Positions 23,760 through 35,720 of a DNA stretch of 64,000 nucleotides are shown here, one piece after another. Source of the stretch: Pseudeuparius sepicola. Lineage: Eukaryota; Arthropoda; Insecta; Coleoptera; Anthribidae. The translations under genes and the position numbers were made by a program. Positions within the stretch are counted from its first letter, which is position 1, and the number at the start of each line of letters is the position of its first letter. Under the pieces are notes generated by a model that was not told where the DNA came from, ran no database searches, and saw only the letters and a program-made list of their open reading frames with translations. The stretch is from positions 19,297,735-19,361,734 of the forward strand of contig OY987307.1 of assembly GCA_963920635.1 (NCBI GenBank), given 5' to 3'.

Positions 23760-24547
23760 TTCGCATGTTTTATTAAAGAAAAGTTGAATACACTAACTAA
23801 TAAGGTATAATGAAAGTTTCTACGTACCAGAAAATCTACGGACTTTTCTTTTAACTGAAAATAAAGATAGTTTAGTACGTTATCACACAAAATACTACTT
23901 ACATAATATAATAGACAAATATCTACACAAGGTTCAATATAGTGTATGGCTTTAAGGTCTAAACTACCTTTATTTTCGACATGCGAATTTAATAAAGAAC
24001 AAATTGGAGCAAAGTCAATACATATGAAAATGACGTGGAATTCTAGATGAGATGGAAAACTTCGCCACCTTTGGTAGATCCCTGAAGAAAAATTGAGATT
24101 ATTATTAAAATAATAACACTTGGCTCATTTTTTCTATTCTAGAGACCTACCATAAAGGTCTGATTTTATGGAACCCAATGTTAATATTAGTACATATAAT
24201 ATGATGGCATGTGATTGTGTCCCCTAGTTTTCGTTATCGATAACGTTATGAAGAAGAAATTTAATGTACCTATTTTATATGATTTATACGATAACTAGAA
24301 GACACATTTTCACACTGAAAACTTAAAACATACATAGTTAAGGATTTAGAGTTAATAAGGGACTATAAACCAATTTCATGGGCAAACATATTTTAAGGTG
24401 GATGGAAAAATAAAGTGTCATTATTTTAGTCCCCTACTATCAAGGTCTTATTATGACATTTAGAAATTCTATTAAACTGGAAAATGGACCAGGTAATGGT
24501 TATGTTTCCGATCATTCTTCGTCCATTGAAGTAGGTAGGTATAGGTA
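23760..24547. other. AT-rich DNA, nothing recognised
   Basis: No inverted ends and no coding similarity. It contains the short palindrome TTATCGATAACG near 24235. Confidence 0.4.
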
Positions 24548-24549
24548 TA

Positions 24550-25283
24550 CAGTGTGTCCCAATTTGATACTGGACACCTTAGAAAAATATATGAAGGGCA
24601 AGGAAAAAAATGGTCTCTATTTTGTATTGGTAGTACCAAGGGAGAGTATTTCATAGGCGGTGGTATTTGGATGGGGTAATTATTTCATGGCCTGCCATGA
24701 TTTTTTAAAATACCATTTTCAAGAAACCCCATTAGGGATTTCTTTACGACAAAATGTTATTAAAAAAACTTGTTTAGAATGAAAAACTGAGTAGACTCGC
24801 AAAATTTCAAAAGGCTAGGCCTACTTTGATTTTTAGATTTATCTCCCATTTTTTCTTAGAAGTGTCCTTTCTGGAGCTTTCATGTCAAAATTTTATTTTT
24901 TCACGATGATCAAGTTTCCTTAATAATATTTTGACGTGAAAGCTCCAGAATGGGCACATTTTTAAGAAAAAAGTGGGAGAAAAATGCGAAAAAGCTAAAA
25001 ATCAAAGTAGGCCTAGACTTTTGAAATTTTGCAATTCCACTCAGTTTTTATTCTGAACAATTTTTCTTAATACCATTTTGTCGTAAAAAAAACCCTAATA
25101 GGGTTTCTTGAAAATTAGCTATTTTAACAAATCATAGCAGGCCATGAAATAATTAGCCCATCCATATACCACCGCCTATGAGATACTCTCCCTTGGGGAC
25201 TACCAATAAAAAAATAGAGACCATTTGTTTCCCTTGTCCTTCATATAGTTCTGAGGTGTCCAGTATCAAATTGGGACACACTG
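24550..25283. mobile_element. Complete TA foldback MITE, 734 bp
   Basis: The ends are CAGTGTGTCCCAATTTGATA and its inverse, flanked by TA at 24548-24549 and 25284-25285. The arms run inward through GGTCTCTATTTT, GGCGGTGGTATTTGGATGGG and AAGAAACCC(C/T)ATTAGGG to a centre near 24900. It is the intact reference copy for the truncated element at 308-811. Confidence 0.92.
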
Positions 25284-25444
25284 TAGTAATGTAACGTGAA
25301 AATAAGTTGTGGGAATTCTATAGATACCTAATGCAGAAAGAATACCTAGTATAGTATAGTATACGAATTTTCGAAAATTCTGAAATAGGTTAAACATAAG
25401 TAAAAAGCAAGAAAAACATTTCTACTTTATCAAATCATATTTTC

Positions 25445-25570
25445 TAACAAATGCATTTTATAAAAATAAACATTAAACTCTGGTAACATTTTACCTATAC
25501 CTATAGGTAACAAATGCATTTAATAAAAATAAACACTAAACTCTGGTAACATTTTACCTATACCTATAGG
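25445..25570. repeat. 63-bp tandem duplication
   Basis: Two direct copies, 25445-25507 and 25508-25570, differ at two or three positions. Each ends in the palindromic ACCTATACCTATAGGT. Confidence 0.9.
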
Positions 25571-25766
25571 TAATAAAAAAAACAGCACAAAGAATAGGCA
25601 ATAATATAGGTATACGTACATTTTTTCTAAACCAAGGTACATAAAAAAATAAAAGTCCCTTGAATCAAAAACTAATATTCATAAACTATTTTATTTAGAT
25701 TGTGATGAATAAATAAGAGCTTTTCTGCATTTTCAGAATTCAGCCTACACTTATTGTCAACATATA

Positions 25767-26209
25767 CAGTGAGCACGTAAAGGTTGGAATAAATTCGGTA
25801 AAATGTTGTACTGTGCGATTAAAAAAAACGCTTCGACACGTCCAACGTAATTTTGAAAGGCGCAATTTGGACATATTTGTCGTTTTTCTGACGTCATTAC
25901 TAACCAAGCTATGACGTCATCTATATATTTTTTAAATGGCAACCACTATTTTTGATAGCGTCATTTAAAAAAACGCACTTTCCTTGTATCGGCACGCAAA
26001 TAATAATAATAATATATTACATAAAAAAATGTTTTCATAAATTTTAAATTTAACATACATTATTAAGTTTTTAGACATTTCTTTATAAGACGACTGTATC
26101 TACATTGTAGTAGTTATTTTTTGCTCAGTTCCATTTTTAAGCAGGTTTAATTTTTAATCGAACAGTACAACATTTTACCGAATTTATTCCAACCTTTGCG
26201 TGCTCTCTG
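25767..26209. mobile_element. TA-flanked MITE, 443 bp
   Basis: The left end CAGTGAGCACGTAAAGGTTG matches the inverse of the right end, and the inverted homology continues for about 50 bp (TTCGGTAAAATGTTGTACTG). It is flanked by TA at 25765-25766 and 26210-26211. It has no transposase. Confidence 0.88.
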
Positions 26210-26350
26210 TATGTTACCAATTTCCGAAAATAGTCTCATAAATATTTTGGTATAGAACAAAATTTTCGAAGTTTTTTGAAATTTGAAAAAACTTGTTTAA
26301 AAATTTTAAAATAACGTTGAGTTGTTGAAATTTGAAATACTTCTATTTAG

Positions 26351-26445
26351 GTCCTGGTCCGGCCGGAATTCCGGTGGTCCGGTCCGGCTAGCGGCCGGAA
26401 TTCCGGTTCCGGCCGGATCGGCCAAATACCCGATCCGGTACATCC
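26351..26445. repeat. GGCCGGAATTCCGG simple repeat
   Basis: A degenerate repeat of GGCCGGAATTCCGG and GGTCCGGTCCGG blocks, highly GC-rich against an AT-rich surround. It is likely a microsatellite-like internal part of a transposon, but no ends are visible. Confidence 0.6.
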
Positions 26446-26570
26446 CTAATTTAGATTATTAAAAAGTTAAAAATATGGATCAAGGTGGCGTATTATACAG
26501 GGTATAATATACATACCTAATATATCAATGATCAAATTTGGGCAAAGCTATTTTTAAAAGTATATGTTAA

Positions 26571-27001
26571 CAAGATGATAAAATTTTCACGTCCCCAATA
26601 GGTTTTTACAAAAAGAAAGTTAGCGGCTTTATGGGACTATAAATTTTGGCAACTGGTAATATCATACCAACATCCAAGTTCTAATGGATGTGCCGGTGCT
26701 TCCATATTTGAATCGTTCAAATCGTGCAAAATCGTTCGTGGTAAAACAATCTGAGTTTGCTTTTCAAAATGTCACAGGTAAAATTAGGGACAAAATATTT
26801 CGAAAATTTAGAAATGTGAATAGTGGGTTTCAGTTTCTTAGCCAAGTAGCAAATATTTTAAAGGGAGATTTTACAGAATCCATCGATTTGGATCCTGTGA
26901 TAGTGAGCCATTTTAAAAGCGCACCACTTAATCGGTTGATGTGGAAAGGAGTTTCTCGATTTATAAATTTTTATATTCCGATAGAAGACAAAATTTTTTA
27001 A
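26571..27001 (+). other. Single arm of the 41-kb foldback family with an unrecognised ORF
   Basis: From 26571 the sequence AAGATGATAAAATTTTCACG followed by TCCCCAATAGG and AGAAAGTTAGCGGC matches the arms at 40976-41090 and (inverted) 42040-42178, so this is one end of the same repeat family. A 105-codon frame at 26684-27001 starts within the arm. Its product is basic, with no membrane segment or signal peptide, and I do not recognise it. No inverted partner lies downstream. Confidence 0.5.
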
Positions 27002-27679
27002 TTGGGAATTTTGAGCAACATTTAGTGGTTTATTGTCTTTACAACTAAACTTCAACCTGATTTGTATAATTTATAATAAATGCATATTTAGATTTAGTTC
27101 AATCGCCCTGTATGTAGAAAATTTAAAATAAAATATTGTTACTTTTACTATGTATAAATGCATTTAGAAATTTGTATGTACATTAGGTATATATGTTTAT
27201 TTGTAAATGAAACAATAAATGACTATTTTTAGTATTTCTTAATTTGTATATTTTCAACATTTTGCTGCATATTTTGACTAAATTATTTGCATATTTATGC
27301 GCATATTTTTAGGGTTTCGACTTGCATATTTGGGTTACTCTACTCATTATCATCTCATTTTTTATTTTCTTTGCTAAAGATTTATGCTTCATGTGGATAC
27401 AGCTTAGGGTTCAGATCCTATAATATAGTTGATTTCTACATATTAGAAGACTCTGGGTGAATGGCCAAAAGAGTTGGTTCCTTATTATTTGTTTTGTGAT
27501 CGATACCTCGGTATCTGGATTTTCATACATCGGCTGTTTTTTTAAACTTGTAGTGTTTTCGGTTTCCGACAGTAGAGTTAACAATATGGCGTTGGAAGGT
27601 ATAATCTTTCCAGCTGGGTTAGGTATGTCTGTCTCGGTCTACCCAACTTTGGACGATTCAGCAATCCATTAGATATTGG

Positions 27680-28270
27680 ATGCTGGTCCACTCTGTCAAT
27701 TACCGAAAATTGTTTGTCCCAAAAGCCGTTAAACTGCCCGAATGTTGCTTTATGTATTATGACCAGGCTAGCCCGTTCCATTTTGCGAAACACCGAACCT
27801 TATCTGGCCGTTATCCGACCTATAAAAATAGCGCGGCCCGCCATTTTTTTCCGTCTGAAATCTCCGATCGAAAATAGCACTCGCCCAGACAGCAAATCAA
27901 CACCGCCGCAATCAATCACGGCCGGCAATTAACGAACGCTATGCCTTATCCGGGCTGTTTACTCGGTTCTCACCAGTGGCAGAGCGCCGAGCTCCCCGAT
28001 TTATTTACAATAACAATTAGATAATTTATTACGAGCGCAGATATCGCGCCGGCGTTTGATTCCGTCCGAAATAAAAAAAAAACATCGGGATAATGCGCGC
28101 GTTTATGTGGCAATAACAATAACAACGGGGCCGACGGTTAATTGGTCGCGTTTTTATCAAAGCTAGGAGGATGCGGGACGTCGGCTAGGATTTAATTGCG
28201 AGCTGGTTTTAATGCGCCATCTGCCACGCGGAGGTCTTCGACTTTTGATTATGCGTCCGGCCAATGGGTC
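27680..28270. other. GC-rich island
   Basis: A GC-richer block with AATAGCGCGGCCCGCC, GATATCGCGCCGGCG and several ACAATAACAATTAG / AATTAACG cores. No recognisable exon. Candidate regulatory DNA. Confidence 0.35.
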
Positions 28271-28667
28271 TATCAAAAATCGGTGTTTTCGATCCGTGCG
28301 AGATAGCCAAGCATGCATATGTTCAAAACCATAATAATAATAGTTTTATGCATCCTTTGGCGACCGAAGGTATAACACGTAGAAGGGTCACTTCGAATAT
28401 GGCATCGTTGCCTCTTGCCTCTCGACCCCGCTGAAGACCAGAGATAATGGTGAAGGCGAAGGGAACGGAGCGCTTCCTTCTGTGGTTCCAATTCTACTTT
28501 TCGTCCCCCGTTGCATGTGCTATAGTGTTATTAGGATATACATCGGGACGATCTTGGACCGGGAGGTAGTGACAGATTTTTGGACGTGATTTTACTCAGT
28601 ATGCCTTTCAAGGGCTATTATGTTGCGTATATTCTCACAATAATAAAGTATCAATCAGCGAGTCATC

Positions 28668-29281
28668 CTGGGTTCTTCATATGGAAAAGTGAGTTTTCAT
28701 TTATTCGAAAAATATTCGTTTTGATATGATTTTAGTCAGGCTGCCATGTATTTTATAATGAAGTTCAAAATAGAAAATTCCTCGGAAAACTAAAGGCATA
28801 CCGTTAGCGTAGGCCCAAGGGGCTATTATCTTCTCGTGAACTTTTATTTTAATAATTAATTTTTCCACGTTTCTGAACAGACTGCCAAAGATAAGTATTG
28901 TCATAAAACTCTGCTGAAGGAAAGATGGCATACCGCTTGCGCATGTCCAAGTACACTTTACAGCGAATAAATCGTTTAAATGATTAAATAACATTCAATT
29001 TAAACTGTACATGGACACGCGGAAACGGTATGCCATCTTATTTTTAGCAGTTTCATACCAAGAACTGGCATACTTCTCATTGGCAGCCTGTTCAGAAACG
29101 CGGAAAAATTAATTATTAAAATAAAAGTTCACGTGAAGATAATAGCCCCTTGGGCCTACGCTAACGGTATGCCTATTTTGAGCTTCATTATAAAACACAT
29201 GGCAGCTTGACTAAAATCATATCAAAACGCATATTTTTCGAATAAATGAAAACTCGATTTTTCATATGAAAACCCAGGATT
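28668..29281. mobile_element. Foldback MITE, 614 bp
   Basis: It begins ATCCTGGGTTCTTCATATGG and ends in the inverse. Inverted homology covers almost the entire length, including ATAATAGCCCCTTGGGCCTA and its complement and GGTATGCCATCTT near the centre. Target duplication is not clear. Confidence 0.8.
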
Positions 29282-29304
29282 CATAATTATTCATACCTTA
29301 TTAT

Positions 29305-29764
29305 TGTAACTCTAAAGTTGTTAGGTATATCAGCTTTCAATGAATATGTCTGCACGGTTTTCTAACCTACTCAAAGATTTAGCAGATAAATTTTAAGTTT
29401 GGGTATTCTACTTACAGTTTTATATTTTTTGTAATTAATTTAGAGGCATTTTCCGTCATATCTTTGTTGTCCTGAGGCCCCCAGGGCCCCATTTTCCTTT
29501 AGATTCATTGTTTTCCCTGTAATCATTGGCCAGGAATATTCTAGGGTATTCTCCAGTTTTCCATTTGAGTATATAAGCCCTGGGAATTGGGCCTGGAGGA
29601 AGTGGAAGGTTATAACGCGATTATAGTGTGATTTTTGGAGCTGAGACAATATTCTTGGACAGTGACAGTAATCTGTCAAGTTTATTTGTGATTTTGAAGG
29701 CTAAACAATAAAGATGGTAACCAATGCAACGAGTTTGAACTGTGATTGTTGAAATATAGTAACA
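29305..29764 (+). mobile_element. Second copy of the heat-shock-type LTR
   Basis: It begins TGTAAC and ends GTAACA, and aligns along its length with 12929-13403: CAGCTTTCAATGAATATGTC, TTTAGAGGCATTTTCCGTCA, AGTATATAAGCCCTGG, and an AATAAA signal near 29706. The phased GAA 29534, TTC 29539 and TTC 29549 remain, with the third unit changed to GGG. The flanks do not form a target duplication; on the right an AAGT microsatellite begins at once. Confidence 0.72.
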
Positions 29765-29790
29765 GTAAGTAAGTAAGTAAGTAAGTAAGT
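29765..29790. repeat. (GTAA)n microsatellite
   Basis: Six tandem copies of a GTAA/AAGT tetranucleotide follow directly after the LTR. Confidence 0.95.
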
Positions 29791-29972
29791 CTAGAGAATA
29801 GTATCTCTGGACGCTGATAGTGCATTATTGTAAGAATATACACGCAACATAATGCCTTTTGAAAGGAACACTGAGTAAAATTTCGTCCAGAAATCTGTCA
29901 CTATGTCCCGGTCGGTCAGGGCAAGCCTTTGACTCGAGAGATCAAAGTGCCCGAGCTGACTCTGGTCATATA

Positions 29973-30486
29973 CAGGGTGATTCAGTTTTATTCTAGAACA
30001 CTTCAACCGGTGATAGAAAACCATAAAATATGACGATTTTGTGGTATAACTTTTTATCCACAGCCGCCCCGTTTTCGAGTTGCAGGGAGTTTAAATTCTC
30101 AAAACGTTCAATGTTTCATTTTTTCAACCATTAATGATATTCAAACGAAATTTGGTACACAGCATGCATTTATCAAGTGTCACAAATGTGATAATACCAA
30201 GTTCTCCAAATAGCTAGTGGCGGGTATATGGGGACACAAATCCCTCCAACTTTGGTGTGTATTTACTCTTTTTATCGAAAATTGGAAACAACTAAGCTGG
30301 ACTGATTAGAATAAATAGCCACAATTTCGTTTTTTCAAAATATATAGTAAGCCATGCCTTTTTCAAAAATCTACAATGAGTGTTAAAGTGGGCCCACGAA
30401 AGTGCAATTCTTTCCCCATTTAACCATTCTTCTATCTCCGCTGGGTTTCCGAGGTCCCCATACTGATCATAAAAAAACTCACCCCG
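29973..30486. mobile_element. Chimeric TA-ended repeat
   Basis: The left end CAGGGTGATTCAGTTTTATT and the right end AACTCACCCCG lie next to TA (29971-29972, 30487-30488), but the two ends are not inverse copies. The right 200 bp is related to the arms of the foldbacks at 1647 and 33287. It is probably two deleted elements joined. Confidence 0.5.
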
Positions 30487-30547
30487 TATGCGAGTAAGCT
30501 GCTTTGTTGAACATTGCCAAATTTGTAACAACTATCTTCTGGCATCA

Positions 30548-30600
30548 CTGAAAGCTTTGACTGAAATATTCGGTTAAATATTTCAGTCAACGCTGAAAGC
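30548..30600. repeat. Short perfect hairpin
   Basis: GACTGAAATATT and AATATTTCAGTC are separated by six bases, with further pairing through GAAAGCT on both sides. This may be a minute MITE relic. Confidence 0.6.
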
Positions 30601-31630
30601 TAACTCGTAAAGAACATTGCGAATTTTTTCAAACAGGTATTAATTAATGATAGGAACGAGTTAAATTATGCGTTGTTTATAATCGTAAACTAACGCTCTA
30701 AACACCATATGTCATCGAAAGGTCTTTGGCTCTTGATTAAATGTCAAAGGCATTTCGTTATTATATACGAACATAACTTTTTGGGCCTAATTCGATATTC
30801 TCCTAATTAATCATAAAACAACGTGAGAGACGTATGCCATCTGTCACCCATAGCTATAAATTTCAAATGGCCATGCCTCTGACGTAGTTTGCTACGTAAA
30901 ATTGACAATAATAGGTAAATGTGTCTAAAAATACAAACGTGTCTCTTTGGTATGTATAATAAGTACGTATTATTTTTAAAGGTCTTCTATTAGGTATATA
31001 CAGGGAGGCTTATATAAGTATAGCTCACTCAAAATACCTCGGATATTTTTTGACAGAAAAAATCGGTGGCGAATGCGATCGATAGCTCTTCCGAACAGCC
31101 TTCTTTTGTCATAATGAAAGATGCTGTCAATGGCCACCAACGAAAACTAAGGCCAAAAATTAAAAAAAATTCAATGTTTGTTAACCGCTGTTATTTTTTT
31201 ATCTCAAGAGGTGCAAAAATTGTTTGTGAGAACTGTCAGAATGCAAATATTTTGATATTGAAATATTCGATATGACTAAATTTTATTGGCTCTCTTGGGC
31301 TATAGTACATTCGAAAGGAATTGATAGCACAAATAAGGTTCCAGGGCCATAAAATTATCGTAAATCACAGTCGGCGTCATTTTCTTTTATTTTCAATGTG
31401 TAAAATAGAAAATTTATCTTTAAAAATATAGTTGTTGTCTAACAAATAAGTAGGGTATGTTGAATTTTGTTTTTTTTTTTGTCAAAATCTCTTTCATACA
31501 ATAGCCATATTTTTAACCATAACTTATCATTATCGTTATGTCAATTATTAGAAATTTAATACAGGCAACTATTATAAATGGAATAAGTTCTCATAAAGGC
31601 AAAATATCCATTTTTCGTTTGGCAGTATAT
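30601..31630. other. AT-rich DNA, nothing firm
   Basis: A lone TACAGGGAGGCTTATATAAG at about 31000 looks like a TA-MITE end without partner. The 69-codon frame at 31066-31275 is not recognised. Confidence 0.35.
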
Positions 31631-31631
31631 A

Positions 31632-32476
31632 CAGTATGTCCACGGATAGACATCCCAAGAGGACAAATGGACCTAAAATTTCATTTTACGACCAAAAGTC
31701 ATTCTTAATAAAAAAATCTGTCCTTAAAATATGATTTGCACGAAAAAAGTTAACATTACTTAGAAAATTGAAGAAGCATTAATTAGAAAATTGAAGAAAC
31801 ATTAATTAGCATAATAGTAAACTACCTCTATTTGTAGAAATACTGAAAGAAAATTTGTTCAGCGTGATAAGCTACTTATGTGAGCAAAATTTCAAAGTGT
31901 GAGGCCTACTTAGACTTTTTTGATTTTAGTCTAATATATTTTTTTCAAATAAATGCTTTTCTGTAAATAGTACAACAAAACTGTATTAAAAAAACTTGCT
32001 CAGAATGGAAAACTGGGCATGATGACATAATTTAACGATTCTAGGCCTACTTTGTATTTTGGAAAATATTGGAGGCAGCTCAAAGTAGGCCCAGGATTGT
32101 CAAATTTTTGTTAATCATACACAGTTTCCTGCTCTGAGTAACTTTTATTTATACAGTTTTGTCATACCACCTAGAGAAAATTATTTAATCGAAGAAAGGC
32201 AAGAAAAAAATCAAAGTTAACCTAATGCTTTGAAATTTTGCACATACTTAAGTATAGTTTAGCACGCTGAAGAAATTTACTTTACGCCTTTTTTCAGTAT
32301 CTCTACAAATAGAAGTAGTTTACTCTTATGCTAATTAACGTTTCTTCAATTTTCTGGTCACCCAGTATAGGTAATGTTAACTTTTTACATGCCAGTCTTA
32401 TTTTAAGAACAAGCAGAATTTTTTTTTATTAAGAATGACTTTTTTTCCATAAAATGAAATTTTTTGCCCGATACTG
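31632..32476. mobile_element. Diverged TA foldback, 845 bp
   Basis: The left CAGTAT...AAAATTTCATTTTA...AAGTCATTCTTAATAAAAAA aligns with the inverse of the right arm, with indels. TA flanks both sides (31630-31631, 32477-32478). The inner arms share CTATTTGTAGAAATACTGAA with its inverse near 32300. It is older than the other foldbacks, judging from mismatches. Confidence 0.7.
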
Positions 32477-32559
32477 TAGGTATATACTATTATTAGTATA
32501 GAGCTTCGATTCAATGTTTTATACTACAACCCTTGAACCAGGTTTGCAAAATACATTTT

Positions 32560-33280
32560 TCAGCAAGAGAAACATTTTTTACTTGGATGAAACTTGGTTC
32601 AACGAGAGACATACTGTTTCAACAGTATAGAAAGATAATAATATTCAAAATTCTCAGCAAGCTTTATGGAAGAAGAGGTATAAATCCCCCATCTAGAAAA
32701 GGTCGTTGGTTAATAATAACACACATTGGAAGCGAAGACGGATTTATAGATATGGCGGTTTATTAGACTTTCAATCAAATTCTACTAAAGACAACCGCGA
32801 GAAAATGACACTCGATGTATTTGAAGAATATTTTCAGGAAATGATAGGGCGGATACTTATCAAATAATTGTAGACTTTTAATGTTATCATTCTACACTTG
32901 TATGAAGAACCTTCCAACGAGTTCTTGGAGAAAAGCGAAGGGACTGCAATTTAAAGAAGTGAAGAACTTTTAAAAATAGCCAGGCAGCATAGGTCAGTAT
33001 TTAAGAAGTAGGTATGTAAATAAATAATTGTGCAGCGACTGCCACCATACCATTGTGAGCTAAACCACATAGAGTTTATGTGGGCCCAAATAAAAAGGCA
33101 TGTCTTATCAATTCACTGGACATTATTACTGCAGAAAGTTGGCCAAATGCGGTACATGTTATTGCAGAAGAAAATAAAATGTGGAATCTTGATGAATTGA
33201 TTGAGGACACTCTGGAAATTAACCCTCTCATTATTGCCTTAGATCAAGACGACTCTTCCGAATTTTCCAAAGATGATTCC
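32560..33280 (+). pseudogene. Decayed Tc1/mariner-superfamily transposase
   Basis: Pieces in successive frames match a DDE transposase in order. Y-L-D-E-T-W-F-N-E-R-H carries the first catalytic Asp (about 32580). R-K-G-R-W-L-I-I-T-H-I-G-S-E-D-G-F-I follows, then F-Q-S-N-S-T-K-D and V-F-E-E-Y-F. A very degraded stretch stands where the second Asp should be, then L-P-P-Y-H-C-E-L-N-H-I-E-F-M-W-A with the third acid (Glu) at about 33065. A final tail frame (33080 on) has H-V-I-A-E-E-N-K-M-W-N-L-D-E-L-I. Several frameshifts and stops and the lost second Asp make it non-functional. It ends where the TA foldback at 33287 inserts. Confidence 0.75.
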
Positions 33281-33286
33281 TTTATA

Positions 33287-34782
33287 CAGGGTGAGTTTTT
33301 TCGATGCCCACTATGGGGATCTCGGAAACTAGCAGAGCTAGAACAAAGGTTAAATGGGGAAAGAATTGCAGTTTTGAATGCTCAATCTAATGCCCCTTTT
33401 GGATTTTTAAAAAAGTTCACGGCTCACTAGATATTTTGAAAAAAGTGATTTTTTGCTATTTCTTCAGATCTCTGTAGCTCCGTTATTTCTGATTCTGATT
33501 ATACAGAAAAACTGTAGAGACAAAAATTGTAGATAATTTTGGGCTTAGTAAGATAATCTAATCCAATTTTTTATGTTGTTTGTGATTTTTAAGATATGAC
33601 ATAAACTTGTGTTTTTTTTTTAAATGTAAATCATAGTTGGCTGTGTCCTTATAAAATCGGCCATTTTTTGAGCTTTCCAAAGATATAAGTAATACTCGGC
33701 ATAGTTATTACAAAAAATAAAAGAGCTATGGCTAATTTTCTGTTTTTTTTTTTTAATTTTTACATAGTCGGCCATGGAATATTTTCATAATTTTTTGTAT
33801 AAACAAACTTTCAAATATTTTATTTTTAGCTGGTGACAAAATGTAACAAAATAAAAGAAAAATTATCATGATGGAGCTCCACCACATAATTACTTGCCCG
33901 TAAGAAATTACCTAGATCAGCTCTATCCAAATAGTTGGATAGGGAGAAATAGACCTATTTCCTGGCAGTCCCGATCCCCCGATTTGTCTGTTTTGGATTT
34001 ATTTTTGTGGGGAACAGTACAAAATAAAGTATGAGACAATTGTTAAATTAAGAGCAGCTGTTTTAGAACCAATTGTCAGTATTGACAGGCGCTCTCTAAG
34101 AAAGGCGACAAATTCAGCTTTAAAAAGATGCAATATTTGCATAAATAATAATGGTGCATTGTTTGAACACCTTTTTTATTTTAAAAGGTGACCTTTTAAA
34201 ATAATAATAATTTGAATTTGAGTTTTTTAATTTTTGTTTTATTTTCTTACCTTTTGTTACCAGCTAAAAATAAAATATTAGAAAGTTTTAAGTATGTCTT
34301 ACTATAAAATAGAACGTAATTATGAAAATATTCCATGGCTGACTATGTGAAAATTTCAAAAAAATCAGAAAATTAGCCATAGCTCTTTTATTTTTTGTAA
34401 TAACTATGCCGAGTGTTATATCTTTGGAAAGCTAAAAAAATGGCCGATTTTATAAGGCCACAGCCAACTATGATTTACATTTAAAAAAACACAAGTTTAT
34501 GTCATCTCAAAAATCACAAACAACATAAAAAATTGGATAAGATTATATTATTAAGCCCAAAATTATCTACAATTTTTGTCTCTACAGTTTTTCTGTATAA
34601 TCAGAAATAACGGAGCTACAGAGATCTGAAGAAATAGCAAAAAATCATTTTTTTCAAAATATCTAGTGAGCCGTGAACTTTTTTAAAAATCCAAAACTGC
34701 AATTCTTTCCCTATTTAACCTTTGTTCTAGCTCTGCTAGTTTCCGAGATCCCCATAGTGGGCATCGACAAACACTCACCCTG
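33287..34782. mobile_element. 1.5 kb TA foldback with transposase relic
   Basis: Same family as 1647-3172: the end CAGGGTGAGTTTTTTCGATG and its inverse, TA at 33285-33286 and 34783-34784. The arms pair over several hundred bases. It inserted just after the decayed transposase tail at 33080-33280. The transposase fragment within it reads on the plus strand, the opposite orientation to the copy at 1.6-3.2 kb relative to the window. Confidence 0.9.
33864..34191 (+). pseudogene. Mariner-like transposase C-terminal part (DD41D spacing)
   Basis: An open stretch of 56 codons (33864-34034) reads H-D-G-A-P-P-H-N-Y-L-P-V-R-N-Y-L-D-Q-L-Y, then W-I-G-R-N-R-P-I-S-W, then S-P-D-L-S-V-L-D-L-F-L-W-G. Counting from the Asp of HDGAPPH to the Asp of VLDLFLW gives 41 intervening residues, as in the DD41D (rosa-like) mariner relatives. 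After stops, the C-terminus R-C-N-I-C-I-N-N-N-G-A-L-F-E-H-L-F is recognisable to 34191, equivalent to the usual C-I..NGG.FEHL ending. The first catalytic Asp and DNA-binding domain are absent, so it cannot act alone. Confidence 0.8.
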
Positions 34783-34798
34783 TATTTTGAATTATACT

Positions 34799-34856
34799 AT
34801 TATTTGACTCTTAAGCCAAACAAACCATTATTTGACTCTTAAGCCAAACAAACCAT
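34799..34856. repeat. 28-bp perfect tandem duplication
   Basis: Two identical copies of a unit that contains TTTGACTCTTAAGCCAAACA, offset 28 bp, immediately right of the foldback. Confidence 0.9.
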
Positions 34857-35229
34857 GTTGCTAGTGATTAACACTGCCCAGATTTTACTTGCAACAAATT
34901 AACTTCCCGACCCTCCGCCTATGGGCTTACAATTTCCTTTATTAGCATTTTATTTCCTATTGTGATTTGGAGATTACGGGGTGCGCCCAAGGAAGAACAC
35001 AGGCAAATACATTGAACAAATGGCAAAGCCTTTTGTCGGAATTAATAATGAGAGCTGCGTGCTATCAATTCCTTTCGAATACACTATATATAGCTTTATA
35101 ACGTGGACAGTTTTACAAGCTTGTACCTCGTCATTCGAGGTAAAAGTTACCCATATTTGCGTCTGGGACTATCCCATATACGGCTTACATGAATTATTAT
35201 GAAACGCATCAAACATTTTTTATGGTTGC

Positions 35230-35720
35230 CAAGTCCGAAGGCCGAATATCCAAATATCAAAGTTTAAAGGCGCCATTCGCGGCGGCACACCGGTATTACA
35301 CATCCTTTTAGCGCTATTAAAAACGTCACCGAAATACACGGACGGCATTAATACCGGCCGTTTATCTCTCCTTGTTATCTAGTGTTAAAATAACATTATT
35401 GTCCATTTCATATTATGAGATCCCACCCGTACTCTGGCAGCACGGTAGCGCTTCGGCGATAAGCCGGCGGTAATTTAGATACTCGAACACCATTTTCTAC
35501 TTAACGGTCTAGCCGCCGGCCGAACTACTATCTATTTCGGACTTATTAACACTGTCTAAGGGGGCGCTCTTCCCACCGATACCGGACCGAAAACGCTAAG
35601 TGATTCGATGGGCGTTGGTGGTGGTCCCGGATTTTTGGCGTGCCCAGATAATATTGTTTTTAATTAATTGACTCGGGGGGGCTACCGCACTATGGCATTA
35701 CTTTCTCGGGAAACCATAAG
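35230..35720. other. GC-rich island
   Basis: A block with GGCGCCATTCGCGGCGGCAC, TTAATACCGGCCG and AGCCGCCGGCCGAAC amid AT-rich DNA. No frame of interest. Candidate non-coding regulatory island. Confidence 0.35.

Larger units (their letters stand above)
28550..29915. mobile_element. Foldback split by two later elements
   Basis: The arm at about 28555-28660 (GTGACAGATTT(T/C)TGGACG, TTTTACTCAGT, ATTATGTTGCGT) is the inverse of the arm at about 29790-29915. The 1.1 kb between them is occupied by a second foldback (28668-29281) and a heat-shock-type LTR (29305-29764). No target duplication for the outer element could be fixed. Confidence 0.65.
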
